Positions 37,829 through 46,888 of a stretch of 64,000 nt of DNA are shown piece after piece; the first letter of the stretch is position 1, and every line of letters starts with the position of its first letter. The DNA lies in contig NZ_OY728607.1 in the NCBI RefSeq assembly GCF_963422225.1, forward strand, positions 1,289,001 to 1,353,000, in the 5' to 3' direction. The notes under the pieces are model-generated. The model made no database searches and was not told the DNA's origin. It worked only from the letters and a program-made list of their open reading frames with translations. The DNA is from Candidatus Trichorickettsia mobilis. Lineage in GTDB: Bacteria; Pseudomonadota; Alphaproteobacteria; Rickettsiales; Rickettsiaceae. Position numbers and translations under genes: made by a program.

Positions 37829-38433
37829 TAAATTTTTACTAAATTATTGATCTCTAGAATTTTGCTGGTATTTGACAAGATGCTATCATGTATAATATGA
37901 TCAAATTGCCAATTTTTTTGCGCTTTAATTAATTCTTCCTGATATTTTGAGCCTTTAAGCAGTAAATACTTATCTTTCACTGCAAGATGTTCGACATAGC
38001 TAAAAATCATATTAAGATCTGCCAATGCTCTACCAGTAACAACATCACATTCTATATTTATATCTTCAATTCTTGCATTAATTATTTCTATTTTATTACT
38101 GGAAATTTGTGCTGCTTGCAATAAAAAAGCAGCTTTCTTACTATTAGCTTCAACTAAAGTAACCATATTTATACCGGCAATCGATAATATTACTCCTGGC
38201 AACCCAGCACCACTACCAACATCAACTACATGAATATTACGATCTTTGATAAAATTCATTATTTGCAAACAATCGACTATATGTCGCTTTAATAATTCAT
38301 CAGTGGTATTTCTAGATAACAAATTAATGCTTTTATTCCACTCAGACACTAGTTGTATATAATCCTCAAGTGCTGTCAATGTTTCACGTGAAACATTGCT
38401 AATCCCAAGTAACAAATCATCAATGTTTTTCAT
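37828..38433 (-). CDS. rsmG: 16S rRNA (guanine-527-N7)-methyltransferase
   Basis: Also known as GidB. 201 residues starting with VSRETLTALEDYIQLVSEWNKSINLLSRNT. The SAM-binding motif is VVDVGSGAGLPGVILSI, and VTGRALADLNMIFSYV is the family motif. It lies between mnmG and parA. An exact parS sequence (38380-38395) sits inside its first codons and is translated as part of NVSRETL. Confidence 0.95.
   Translation of the reverse strand: MKNIDDLLLGISNVSRETLTALEDYIQLVSEWNKSINLLSRNTTDELLKRHIVDCLQIMNFIKDRNIHVVDVGSGAGLPGVILSIAGINMVTLVEANSKKAAFLLQAAQISSNKIEIINARIEDINIECDVVTGRALADLNMIFSYVEHLAVKDKYLLLKGSKYQEELIKAQKNWQFDHIIHDSILSNTSKILEINNLVKI
38380..38395. promoter_or_regulatory. parS site 1 (inside rsmG)
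   Basis: The sequence TGTTTCACGTGAAACA is the exact 16-base palindromic ParB-binding consensus. It lies within the 5' end of rsmG, about 1.3 kb from parB. Known ParB/parS biology supports the call. Confidence 0.95.
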
Positions 38434-38463
38434 AACTTGTATGTTGTAAATTTATGCTTGAGT

Positions 38464-38596
38464 AAAGGATACTTGGTCAAAATCAAGGAGTGCTAGGAAT
38501 CACAGAGTCGAAGAGCGCAGCGTACACTTGTACGTGAGCACCGGAGATCTCTGGTGATAACACCGTAATCCGTAGATTTTTACCGAGTATCCTTTG
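38464..38596 (-). repeat. 3'-end palindromic repeat, copy 3 (after mnmG)
   Basis: Read with mnmG it starts inside the last codons: AAAGGATACTCGGTAAAAAT, where TAA is the mnmG stop. It ends GATTTTGACCAAGTATCCTTT. The central GTACAAGTGTACGCTGCGCTC matches other copies. It fills the mnmG-rsmG gap. Confidence 0.85.
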
Positions 38597-40433
38597 ATTT
38601 AATGTAGATTACTAATGCAGTAAGCGCCGCCGGAGTCATTCCAGCTATCCTTCTAGCCGCTCCAATAGATGCCGGTTTTATTTGCATTAATTTTTCTTTA
38701 ATTTCTAAAGACAAAGCAGGAATTATAGTATAATCAATATTATCGGGTATTAACACTAATTCTTCTTGATTAAATAAAACAATATCTGCTTGTTGTCTAA
38801 AAAGATAGTTAGAATATTTAGATTCAACATGCAAAGAAAATAAAGTTTTTTTATCAACATCAATAAGCTCAGGGAAAATATCCAAGATTTTATCTAAACC
38901 CACATTTGTTAAACCTAATAAATTAAAGGCTGATCTATAAGCACCATCTTGCGCAATTGTCACTCCTAATTTTTCTAATTTACTGGTAGTGATTTTTAAA
39001 GACTGAGTTAGTCCTCTCGCTTGCTCAAGTTTAGCATATTTTTCATTAAATATTCGTATTCTAGCTGGTGAAATTAAGCCAATTTTCATTCCTAAAGGAG
39101 TTAATCTAAAATCAGCATTATCCGCTCGTACAGAAAGGCGATATTCAGAGCGTGAAGTAAACATTCGATAAGGTTCGGTAGTACCTAAATTAATCAGATC
39201 ATCAATCATCACACCAATATAAGCATCAGCTCTGGTTAAAATAAAATTTGGCTGATTTTTTATTGATAATGCTGCATTAATACCGGCAATAATCCCTTGT
39301 CCAGCTGCCTCTTCATAACCAGTAGTACCATTAATTTGACCTGCCAAATATAGGCCTTTGATTTTTTTAGTTTCTAGCGTAGCTTTTAACTCTCTAGGGT
39401 CAATATAGTCATATTCAATAGCATATCCTGGTTTAAGGATAATCGCATGTTCTAGACCTGGTATAGTATGAACGAATTCAAGCTGAACATCTTCGGGAAG
39501 CGAAGTAGAGATACCATTGGGATATATAGTATTATCGTCTAATCCCTCCGGTTCTAAAAAAATCTGATGGCTGTTTTTAGAGCTAAATTTAACTATTTTA
39601 TCTTCTATTGAAGGACAATATCTTGGCCCAATACCTTCTATCTGCCCAGAATACATTGCAGATTTATTCAGATTATTTTGAATAATTTTAGCTGTTGCTT
39701 GCGTCGTTCTAGTGATAAAGCAATTAATTTGCGGCACTTTAACAGTTTCAGTCATCTCTGAAAATGGCCTAGGTGCCGCATCTCCAGCTTGCACTTCTAG
39801 CTTACTATAATCGATACTATTGCCATCTATCCGTGGTGGGGTACCAGTTTTCAGACGCCCCAATCTAAAGTCCATTTTTTTTAAAGTATTTGCTAATGCG
39901 ATTGATGGTGGCTCGCCAACTCTCCCTGCTGGAATAGTTTTACTGCCAATATGAATAAGGCCGGATAAAAAGGTACCAGTAGTGATGATCACTTTTTTAC
40001 ATTCTATTTTATCGCCATTTTGTAAAATAACGGCTTGTACTTCGGCATTGTCAGCAATAACATCTTCAACAGCATTATATAACACTGTTAAATTAGGATA
40101 ATTTAGAATGGCGTTTAGCATTGCTGCTTGATAAAGTTTACGATCAGCTTGAGCTCGAGGCCCCCATACTGCAGGCCCTTTGGTTTCATTAAGGATTTTA
40201 TAATGGATTCCGGCTTGATCAGTTACGCACGCCATCAAACCGTCTAACGCATCAACTTCTTTAACCAGAGTGCCCTTAGCAACACCCCCAATAGCAGGAT
40301 TGCAAGACATTGCTCCAATATTCTCAGGTGCTAGAGTGATTAACAGCGTCGGCACTCCTAAGCGTGCTGCTGCTGCGGCGGCTTCACAACCAGCATGTCC
40401 ACCACCAATAACCACTATATCATATTTTGTCAT
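38580..40433 (-). CDS. mnmG: tRNA uridine-5-carboxymethylaminomethyl modification enzyme MnmG
   Basis: Works with MnmE to modify the wobble U of several tRNAs. The FAD motif [17 protein letters not shown] is at residues 10-26, followed by [18 protein letters not shown]-like [21 protein letters not shown], and [15 protein letters not shown]. 617 residues, normal. The final residues KDTR and the stop are encoded inside the repeat at 38464-38596. The start at 40433 lies 53 bases from parS site 2. Confidence 0.96.
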   Translation of the reverse strand: MTKYDIVVIGGGHAGCEAAAAAARLGVPTLLITLAPENIGAMSCNPAIGGVAKGTLVKEVDALDGLMACVTDQAGIHYKILNETKGPAVWGPRAQADRKLYQAAMLNAILNYPNLTVLYNAVEDVIADNAEVQAVILQNGDKIECKKVIITTGTFLSGLIHIGSKTIPAGRVGEPPSIALANTLKKMDFRLGRLKTGTPPRIDGNSIDYSKLEVQAGDAAPRPFSEMTETVKVPQINCFITRTTQATAKIIQNNLNKSAMYSGQIEGIGPRYCPSIEDKIVKFSSKNSHQIFLEPEGLDDNTIYPNGISTSLPEDVQLEFVHTIPGLEHAIILKPGYAIEYDYIDPRELKATLETKKIKGLYLAGQINGTTGYEEAAGQGIIAGINAALSIKNQPNFILTRADAYIGVMIDDLINLGTTEPYRMFTSRSEYRLSVRADNADFRLTPLGMKIGLISPARIRIFNEKYAKLEQARGLTQSLKITTSKLEKLGVTIAQDGAYRSAFNLLGLTNVGLDKILDIFPELIDVDKKTLFSLHVESKYSNYLFRQQADIVLFNQEELVLIPDNIDYTIIPALSLEIKEKLMQIKPASIGAARRIAGMTPAALTALVIYIKSKDTR

Positions 40434-40485
40434 TTGAATCTTTTTTGCAAAGCTTACATTTTATCAGCAAATTTCATACCTTATT

Positions 40486-40501
40486 TGTTTCACGTGAAAC
40501 A
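40486..40501. promoter_or_regulatory. parS site 2 (between ndk and mnmG)
   Basis: A second exact TGTTTCACGTGAAACA, in the ndk-mnmG gap, 2.1 kb from site 1. Paired sites near the parAB operon are usual for chromosomal partition loci and suggest the origin is not far, though no oriC is recognised in the window. Confidence 0.95.
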
Positions 40502-40508
40502 TATGAAT

Positions 40509-40928
40509 TTATTCAACAATTTCATAACCGGCAAAGAAAAAACCAATCTCTCTTTTGGCACTTTGTACGCTATCAGAACCATGGATACTATTTGCTTCAA
40601 TATTCTCGCCAAAAACCTTTCTAATTGTACCAGCTTCTGCTTGCTCAGGGTTAGTTGCACCCATAACTTGGCGATTTAGCATCACTGCATTTTCTCCTTT
40701 TAACACTTGTAACACCACAGGACCTGAAGTCATATATTTAATTAAGCTTTCAAAAAATGGTCGATCTTTATGTTCAAGATAAAATGCTATCGCTAAAGGA
40801 GGGGTAAGAATCATCATTTTTTGCGCAACAATTTTTAAGCCCGCTTGTTCTAGCAATGAGTTTATTGACCCTATTAAATTTCTTTTAGTAGCATCAGGCT
40901 TGATAATCGAAAAAGTATATTCTATCAT
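40509..40928 (-). CDS. ndk: Nucleoside diphosphate kinase
   Basis: Balances NTP pools by phosphate transfer through a His intermediate. 139 residues with [19 protein letters not shown] at the start, the catalytic His in [20 protein letters not shown], and [23 protein letters not shown]. Complete. Upstream, 41033-41066 forms a perfect 10-bp hairpin (CGCTTTAGAG / CTCTAAAGCG) without a T-run, between this gene and the 678-aa gene. Confidence 0.97.
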   Translation of the reverse strand: MIEYTFSIIKPDATKRNLIGSINSLLEQAGLKIVAQKMMILTPPLAIAFYLEHKDRPFFESLIKYMTSGPVVLQVLKGENAVMLNRQVMGATNPEQAEAGTIRKVFGENIEANSIHGSDSVQSAKREIGFFFAGYEIVE

Positions 40929-41117
40929 GTGATTTATAGACCATTATAAATTGAAGTCCTAAGTTATTACAGGATTTTATGATATTTGGCAAGATTAAAC
41001 TTGGTGCAATTTTATTGACAAGCTAACGAAATCGCTTTAGAGATAATTCAGTACAGCTCTAAAGCGTGCTATAGCGTCGGTCATCTTAGCTATATCTTAT
41101 GAAGATGAAGTTAATCG

Positions 41118-43154
41118 TTAAGATCCAAAATCAGGCGCTATCGTTACACCAATCAGTCCTAAAGAATCATTAGCAGCGTGTGGATTTGCGAAGAATGCCT
41201 CAACCTGTTCCGTTAGATCTAGCCCATACCTATTAAAATCATTAAGATTAACCTCATGATCCGCCAAGTATTTAGATACTTCTGTTGCAATTTGACTAGG
41301 CTCACTTGTGTCATTAATGAATTTACTTATTAGAGTCTTTAATTTTGTAGTGAAGTGAGCAATCGTATTTTTGGTAATTTCTACTTGAGTAGCTTCTAAT
41401 TTAAATATCTGCTTAAAACTATTGCAAATTGAGTTTTTAAGCGCCTCTACACCACTAATAGTAGTCTCTTCTACTGGTGATAACACATAAATTTGAGGTA
41501 TTGTAGGTAATAACTCTACTACAATATCAAAATCTTCGTCATCAGGTGCTCTAGGAGCATCACTAGATTGCAATGATTTAAATTTATATAGAGATTGGTT
41601 TAATATTGCTCTTAATGCTTGCTCATAGCGCCACTCCGCTCCATCAGTATTATCTGGCTTAGCTATTCGATCTAGAATTGCTTTAAGCAACTCCTGATCC
41701 AAGTTAGGCATAATTTCTTCTACAACATATTGCGAAAAATCTACCTTATTAATCCGAGGTATCTGAGGTTGATTTGTTGATGATATTAACAATTCGTATG
41801 TTTTGGATAAATCAAGTAATATATTCAGACTACCGCCAATACAACTGGCGTTAAATATTATCTCTTGCCCTTCTTTAATATACTCACAAGCTATTTGAAC
41901 CAATGCTTTAACCAGATCACTGGTATAATAGTAAGGCTTGTTAGATACTACTTCTTGTTTATATAGTTGTTGCCATACTAAGGCCAATATTTTTGTAGCA
42001 TCCGGAGTTCCTGAATGCACAGCGGCCACTAAAACATCAAATGCTCGAGTTGCTAATGCTAAAGCATCGTCAATTGGCAATGTTGTAGTTATTGTCTTAC
42101 TAGCATTAGCAGTTCTTATACCGACCGCAACGCTATCACCAGCAAAAGTAATACTTTGTTCACGCGCATTAGTATCAGTTTGTAACGTGTTAATACATGC
42201 ACCGATTTCACTTATAGTTTGTTCAATATTGAGATCAGGAAATTGCCGTTCAAGTTTAGCTAATTGCTTTTTTGTGTTTTCTTCAACACTTCTTTCATGT
42301 GCTGATTGAGGATTTGATATTCTGTTTGCTACCATTTCTTCAGTTATTACTTGCTCATGACTAAAACCATACTCACGTAAATACTGCATCATTTCTGGAT
42401 CAGCAGAATATCTATTCTCTAACTCTTCTTGGTATTTATTAATATTTATTAAAGGTAATCCATCTAGATCTTTTACTGCTATGAGCTTTTTTAAAAGAAG
42501 ATCATTAGATTGCTCTACAGGGCCAACATAATGAGTAACGCTTCGAAAATACTCTCCTAATATTGTATAATTGCCTTTTGCAGCCATTATATCGATAACT
42601 TTATAAATGAATTCGGGATCACTATACCATATAGTTTCCATATTAATGGAGTCTAGCATTGGTGTTTTCTCTAAAGCCAAATATTCTAGGGCAAGATTAA
42701 GATAGTTGGGTAATAATATATTCACAATTTTGTAAATATTATAGTCATAATCGTTGATATTAATGGAATACAATACTTTTTTTATAATGTCAGTATTATT
42801 TGTTTTCTTTATAACATCTGCTAAGTGCCATTCCTTACACTTAGTAATTTTATCTAAAGTAAAAAATTTATTAACAAAATTAGTAGTAAGATTGCAAATA
42901 AAGTCATACTCAAATCCAAGAAGATTTATCTCTTCAAACTTGTTTGAAGCAAATACTTTAAATATTATCTCAGGTGAGTACCGAGCAATTTCTAGAAACC
43001 CCTTCATAGTCTCATAAGATATTTGCAGGTCAGTTGCGTTAAGTGCATTTGTTAAACTCTTTATATCTCCTGCTATAACTGCCTCATAAAGAGTTGCTTC
43101 AGATTTACGACCATTTTCAATAAGCAGTTTCATATATTGTCGATGATTTTTCAT
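41118..43154 (-). CDS. Unassigned 678-residue protein upstream of the T4SS genes
   Basis: I do not recognise this protein. No signal peptide and no membrane segment. The N-terminal 250 residues are helical, with loosely spaced leucines and start KLLIENGRKSEATLYEAVIAGDIKSLTNAL, reminiscent of an ankyrin-like repeat entry without a clear repeat array. Residues about 290-345 are polar with coiled-coil potential (RSVEENTKKQLAKLERQF). Residues 360-450 are Ala-rich and helical. The C-terminus is acidic and helical (SKYLADHEVNLNDFNRYGLDLTEQVEAFF). The upstream region is extremely AT-rich. Position about 1.2 kb from virB8 and the soluble, repeat-like make-up suit a type IV effector, but this is inference only. 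Confidence 0.75.
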   Translation of the reverse strand: MKNHRQYMKLLIENGRKSEATLYEAVIAGDIKSLTNALNATDLQISYETMKGFLEIARYSPEIIFKVFASNKFEEINLLGFEYDFICNLTTNFVNKFFTLDKITKCKEWHLADVIKKTNNTDIIKKVLYSININDYDYNIYKIVNILLPNYLNLALEYLALEKTPMLDSINMETIWYSDPEFIYKVIDIMAAKGNYTILGEYFRSVTHYVGPVEQSNDLLLKKLIAVKDLDGLPLININKYQEELENRYSADPEMMQYLREYGFSHEQVITEEMVANRISNPQSAHERSVEENTKKQLAKLERQFPDLNIEQTISEIGACINTLQTDTNAREQSITFAGDSVAVGIRTANASKTITTTLPIDDALALATRAFDVLVAAVHSGTPDATKILALVWQQLYKQEVVSNKPYYYTSDLVKALVQIACEYIKEGQEIIFNASCIGGSLNILLDLSKTYELLISSTNQPQIPRINKVDFSQYVVEEIMPNLDQELLKAILDRIAKPDNTDGAEWRYEQALRAILNQSLYKFKSLQSSDAPRAPDDEDFDIVVELLPTIPQIYVLSPVEETTISGVEALKNSICNSFKQIFKLEATQVEITKNTIAHFTTKLKTLISKFINDTSEPSQIATEVSKYLADHEVNLNDFNRYGLDLTEQVEAFFANPHAANDSLGLIGVTIAPDFGS

Positions 43155-43454
43155 TGTTTTATATCTTTATATTAATATTTATATTAAAATAACAATATAT
43201 ATTACAAAAATCAAGTATTATAATAATAATTATATATTAAAATACAATTATTATTATTTGTGTATAAATTAAAATTTGCGTTATTTCACAATAGCCCTCT
43301 TGCATAACTTAGAGATATAGCGTCGCTCTTGATTGAATTATGGTGCATCGATTTCAGAGTTAGGTAAATTACTTTATGCCAGCGCCAATTAAAATTGTCA
43401 GAAACTCCGGTTTCTACGTCTGAGCTGAGGGCTTTAGCTATCCAGTCATTGCGA

Positions 43455-43680
43455 GCTGATTATCCCCACGAATTTGAAAGTGCTGAAATGCGCTATATAT
43501 CGTCTGAGCTGAGGAGTAGCCTTTAGGTTACGACGAAGCAATCCAGAAAGAGTGACACAGTAAAAGCTGTGTCACTGTTATGATTTTTTCTGGATTGCTT
43601 CGTCATGTGTTTACGCACATTCCTCGCAATGACGGGCTTTTGGAGTGTTTTTTAGCCACTTCAAATTCGTGGGGATATAT
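43455..43680. repeat. Nested palindrome: outer ATCCCCACGAATTTGAA arms
   Basis: The outer arms TATCCCCACGAATTTGAA and TTCAAATTCGTGGGGATA enclose an inner inverted repeat whose arms contain GACGAAGCAATCCAGAAA and TTTCTGGATTGCTTCGTC. That inner core is the same type as at 11356, 14204 and 31462, each time with different surroundings. Confidence 0.8.
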
Positions 43681-43822
43681 CAGATTGCGAGGAGCTTTAG
43701 CTCCGTGGCAATCCAGTGTTCTTTGTACTGGATTTACTAGATTGCTTCGGCTGAAGCCTCGCAATGACGTGGGGGTGTGGGGCTTAGCTCAAGCAATGAC
43801 GACTGGAACCAGCTTCTGTAGT

Positions 43823-43966
43823 AGACCTCTTGCATAACCTAGAGATGATTGGTGATTTTGTTGTCAAAACTCGTCTCCGTTCTGTAACAAACAAGGGTAC
43901 GCTGCGATACTCCACTTCGTTTTTCCTAAAAATTCCTCAACCATCTCTAGGTTATGCAAGAGGTCT
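43823..43966. repeat. 144-bp MITE with 25-bp perfect inverted ends
   Basis: Ends AGACCTCTTGCATAACCTAG (AGATG follows) and the exact complement. AGT flanks both sides. The core ATTTTGTTGTCAAAACTCGT, then CTCCGTTCTGTAACAAAC, equals the core at 16355-16503, whose ends are unrelated. Confidence 0.85.
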
Positions 43967-44320
43967 AGTGTTTAATAAAATATTTTAATCAACAACTTGC
44001 GGTACTTTGTTACGCACAGCCAAGATGCAGACGAGAATCGTATGCTGCGACTTGACTCAAATTTTGACAACAAAATTGTAAAGCAGGTATAGTTTATAAA
44101 AGGTCTATTATCTTCTTCGAAGCTGAGCTTATGCTGAAGTTTGTTAAGAGAGGTAATTGTATGAACAACCGCTAACCAAATTCTAATGCGCTGAAAATAC
44201 AATATAAAAACAACGAGTTGACAAGATTTTTATAGTTATCTCATAGTATTTTCACAATTTTTATTTTTAAATCAAGGAAGTAAAGGCATAATTAGGTTCG
44301 ACATAATTAAACTGAAATCT

Positions 44321-45034
44321 ATGCTAAATTTAACTGGCTTACTGCACAAATTCAAATCTACCGCAGCTGCGACACAAGATAGTCAGCAAAGTAATGTCGT
44401 ACGGTCAGTTAGAAATTGGTATGAAGAAAGGTATGACAGTATAATAGTACAACGTAATATCTTGTTTATGTTGTTGTTAATTTTTGTCATATTATCTATA
44501 ATTTCAATTATATCTGTTGCTGTGGTTATTAATTCTAAAAGGTTTGATCCTTTTGTAATTCAGATTGATGAAACTACTGGTATGGCAAAGATTGTTAACC
44601 CAACATCATCACAAATGCTTGAAGGTAACGATTCATTAGCCAGATACTTCATTAAAAAATATGTTATTGCTAGAGAAACTTATAACCCAGTTGATTTTGA
44701 TACTCAGGCTAAGCAGATCGTAAGATTGTTTTCTTCTAGTAGCACCTTTTTTACTTATCTTGGTTATTTAAAAAATCAAGATGTAAATCCTGGTGTAATA
44801 TATGGGCAAAAAAACACTACTTACCTGACAGTCAAGTCATGGTCCAAGTTAGACGCGAAAAAATATATGTTGAGATTTTCTATCAGTGAGACTTCGGAAA
44901 ATAAAAGAGTGTTTAATAAATTGGCAATAATAGACTTTAATTATGTAGCAATGGATTTAACAGAAACAGAACGTGATATCAATCCCATAGGTTTTCAAGT
45001 ACAAGGTTATAGAGTAGATGATGACAATAGTTAG
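44321..45034 (+). CDS. virB8: Type IV secretion protein VirB8
   Basis: An inner-membrane assembly factor of the T4SS. 237 residues: a cytoplasmic N-terminus, one helix (about 47-70, FMLLLIFVILSIISIISVAVV), then the periplasmic VirB8 domain with RNWYEERYDSIIVQRN before the helix and YVIARETYNPVDFDTQ after it. It overlaps virB9 by 17 bases. First gene of the virB8-virD4 run, matching the Rickettsiales vir homolog (rvh) order. Confidence 0.93.
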   Translation: MLNLTGLLHKFKSTAAATQDSQQSNVVRSVRNWYEERYDSIIVQRNILFMLLLIFVILSIISIISVAVVINSKRFDPFVIQIDETTGMAKIVNPTSSQMLEGNDSLARYFIKKYVIARETYNPVDFDTQAKQIVRLFSSSSTFFTYLGYLKNQDVNPGVIYGQKNTTYLTVKSWSKLDAKKYMLRFSISETSENKRVFNKLAIIDFNYVAMDLTETERDINPIGFQVQGYRVDDDNS

Positions 45035-45434
45035 GCTTTTAATAATATTTTTAAGCTTATTAAGCAGTAGTCATGCAATGATTGAAGATGATTTGCCAAT
45101 TACTACTGATAATAGAATAAAAACATATATATATAACCCAAATGAGGTATATTTATTAGTATTACATTTTGGGTTTCAATCACACATAGAATTTGCCAAA
45201 AATGAAGAAATTCAAACAATTACTCTTGGTGATTCTTATGTATGGAAAATAACACCGCTAGCTAATCGGTTATTTATAAAACCATTGGAAAAAAATATTA
45301 GAACTAATATGACCATCATTACTAATAAAAGAACCTATCAATTTGATATTGTTGCAAAAGAATTGGAAGATGGCGAAGAAAAAGACCTGGTTTACGCAAT
45401 TAGGTTCTATTATCCAAAACGAAAATCTGGATAA
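45018..45434 (+). CDS. virB9: Short VirB9-like T4SS protein
   Basis: 138 residues: a signal peptide (about 1-20), then the VirB9 N-terminal domain with DNRIKTYIYNPNEVYLLVLHFGFQSHIEFAKNEEIQTITLGDSYVWKI and NRLFIKPLEKNIRTNMTIITNKRTYQFDIV. Full-length VirB9 is about 250 residues; the C-terminal domain that binds VirB7 and forms the outer-membrane pore is absent. virB10 begins 11 bases after the stop, so this is a natural short form, not a recent frameshift. Rickettsiales genomes are known to carry a second, short VirB9, and this is probably that paralogue. Confidence 0.88.
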   Translation: MMTIVRLLIIFLSLLSSSHAMIEDDLPITTDNRIKTYIYNPNEVYLLVLHFGFQSHIEFAKNEEIQTITLGDSYVWKITPLANRLFIKPLEKNIRTNMTIITNKRTYQFDIVAKELEDGEEKDLVYAIRFYYPKRKSG

Positions 45435-45445
45435 ATTTTAGAAAT

Positions 45446-46888
45446 ATGGCAGAACAAACTACCTCTGAGGTAAAAACAGAACGAGCTGGAGCAAAACCTG
45501 AAGTTCAACAAGAGCTTTCAAAAGTTGCGGCTAACCCAAAACAAAGTCTTTTAATTTTAGTAGGCATCTGCGGTATTTTTGGATATTTAATTTTTAATTT
45601 ATTTATTAATAAAACTTCTACTACTACTGAACAGCCAATAACTGCGCCTACTCAAGTTAGTAAGCCGGTGGAAAGCAAAGCATCTGATGCGCCAAAAATT
45701 CCACAATTGCCAGATTTGCCAAAGTTAATTACTCCAAAAGAAGCGCCGCCACCACCTCCGCCACCGCCACCACCAAAACTTGAAGAGCCACCGTCACCAA
45801 TGCCGATGCCAGAGGTAGTACCGGCAAAAGTTGAGACTCCTATTTTAGAATCTATGCTACCACCAAAATTAGTGGATAACGCCGATGCTCAAAAGCGTAA
45901 GGAAGCAAAAAGAAAATCAACAATAATTTTAGTAGCGGGAGCTGGGTCAAAAAAAACTTCAGAGCAACTTCAGCAGGAAGTGGATTTTACTGAACGCGGA
46001 GCCATGGAATTTGTTCTTGGACGTGGGAAGATAATTGACGCAGTATTAGAAACTGCTATCAGCAGTGATATCGGTGGGGAAGTAAGAGCTGTGATTAGTA
46101 GAGATGTATTTGCTGAAGGGGCTAAAGTTATATTAATTCCTAAAGGAACAAGAGTGTTTGGAATTTATGAAATTGGCATAATGGATGGTAGCTATGGTAG
46201 AATATTAATACAGTGGAATAGAATTGATTTAGCTAGTGGTTATACTATAAACCTGCAGCTTACTCCTATCGTAGACGGTTTAGGGAGACAAGGAATACAA
46301 GGTAGAGTTGATAATAAATATAAAGAACAATTCTCAAATGCAATTTTGATGTCGGCATTTAATATTGCTATAGCTAACGCTTTAGATAAAATAGTAGCGC
46401 CACCGATTAGCTCTCAGGCAAATGCAACTAATACTGCTGCGGCTACTGCTATCCAAAATATATTATCTACAGTTTCTGGTAGTAATCTTGATGCTGCTAG
46501 TAAAGTTATTCAAATTTGTGCACAAACTCAAGCAGCGATTAGTGACAAAACATCTTCTGCATACACTTCCATGACTCAAGCTTGCACAAGCATACAGAGT
46601 ACTACTGGTGCTACACCAGAACAAAAATTGGCGTCGATAACAAGTAGTGCTAACGCTGCAGTAGCAAGCCTGCTTACCACTACTGCTAGTAGTGCTACTA
46701 CAACTCAGGCACAAGATGCCTCAAAGCAAGCATTTACTGATGTAACCGACACTTTTAAAACTATGGTTACCCAGCAAAAATTCAAACCAACAACTACCAT
46801 AGATCAAGGTACTTTGGTGAAAATTTATGTTAACAGAGACTATAAATTTCCTAAGGCAGCACTAAAAAAATCGAGGTTAATAAAATGA
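45446..46888 (+). CDS. virB10: Type IV secretion protein VirB10
   Basis: Spans the envelope and links ATPases to the outer-membrane pore. One inner-membrane helix (about 33-53), then a proline-rich segment with a run of ten Pro near residue 105, and the conserved periplasmic domain from ERGAMEFVLGRGKIIDAVLETAISSDIGGEVRAVISRD. An Ala/Ser/Thr-rich insert (about 310-440, ANATNTAAATAIQ... TTASSATTTQAQ) sits near the antenna region. The end VKIYVNRDYKFPK is typical. 480 residues. Overlaps virB11 by 4 bases. Confidence 0.94.
   Translation: MAEQTTSEVKTERAGAKPEVQQELSKVAANPKQSLLILVGICGIFGYLIFNLFINKTSTTTEQPITAPTQVSKPVESKASDAPKIPQLPDLPKLITPKEAPPPPPPPPPPKLEEPPSPMPMPEVVPAKVETPILESMLPPKLVDNADAQKRKEAKRKSTIILVAGAGSKKTSEQLQQEVDFTERGAMEFVLGRGKIIDAVLETAISSDIGGEVRAVISRDVFAEGAKVILIPKGTRVFGIYEIGIMDGSYGRILIQWNRIDLASGYTINLQLTPIVDGLGRQGIQGRVDNKYKEQFSNAILMSAFNIAIANALDKIVAPPISSQANATNTAAATAIQNILSTVSGSNLDAASKVIQICAQTQAAISDKTSSAYTSMTQACTSIQSTTGATPEQKLASITSSANAAVASLLTTTASSATTTQAQDASKQAFTDVTDTFKTMVTQQKFKPTTTIDQGTLVKIYVNRDYKFPKAALKKSRLIK

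Larger units (their letters stand above)
43155..44320. other. 1.2-kb gene-free region between the orphan gene and virB8
   Basis: Bases 43155-43290 are almost pure A/T and should hold the promoter of the 678-aa gene. The rest is repeat-derived: the nested palindrome at 43455-43680, another CATTGCGAGGAGCTTTAGCT inverted repeat at 43684-43770, and the MITE at 43823-43966. The virB8 promoter should lie in 44200-44320. Open frames here (43580-43837 and 43972-44202) cross repeats and are rejected. Confidence 0.65.

Noticed and set aside
34221..40930. Replication origin near parAB/mnmG
   Set aside because: No cluster of DnaA boxes or dnaA/hemE-type context was seen; gene order alone is not enough.
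41033..41066. Intrinsic terminator between ndk and the 678-aa gene
   Set aside because: The 10-bp stem is perfect but there is no T-run on either strand; it could equally be a repeat remnant.
43455..43800. Possible CRISPR array because of many short repeats
   Set aside because: Repeats are inverted and nested, not direct with regular spacers; no cas genes in the window.
43972..44202. 76-aa minus-strand ORF upstream of virB8
   Set aside because: Low-complexity translation in a repeat-rich region, no family pattern, and no neighbour on that strand.
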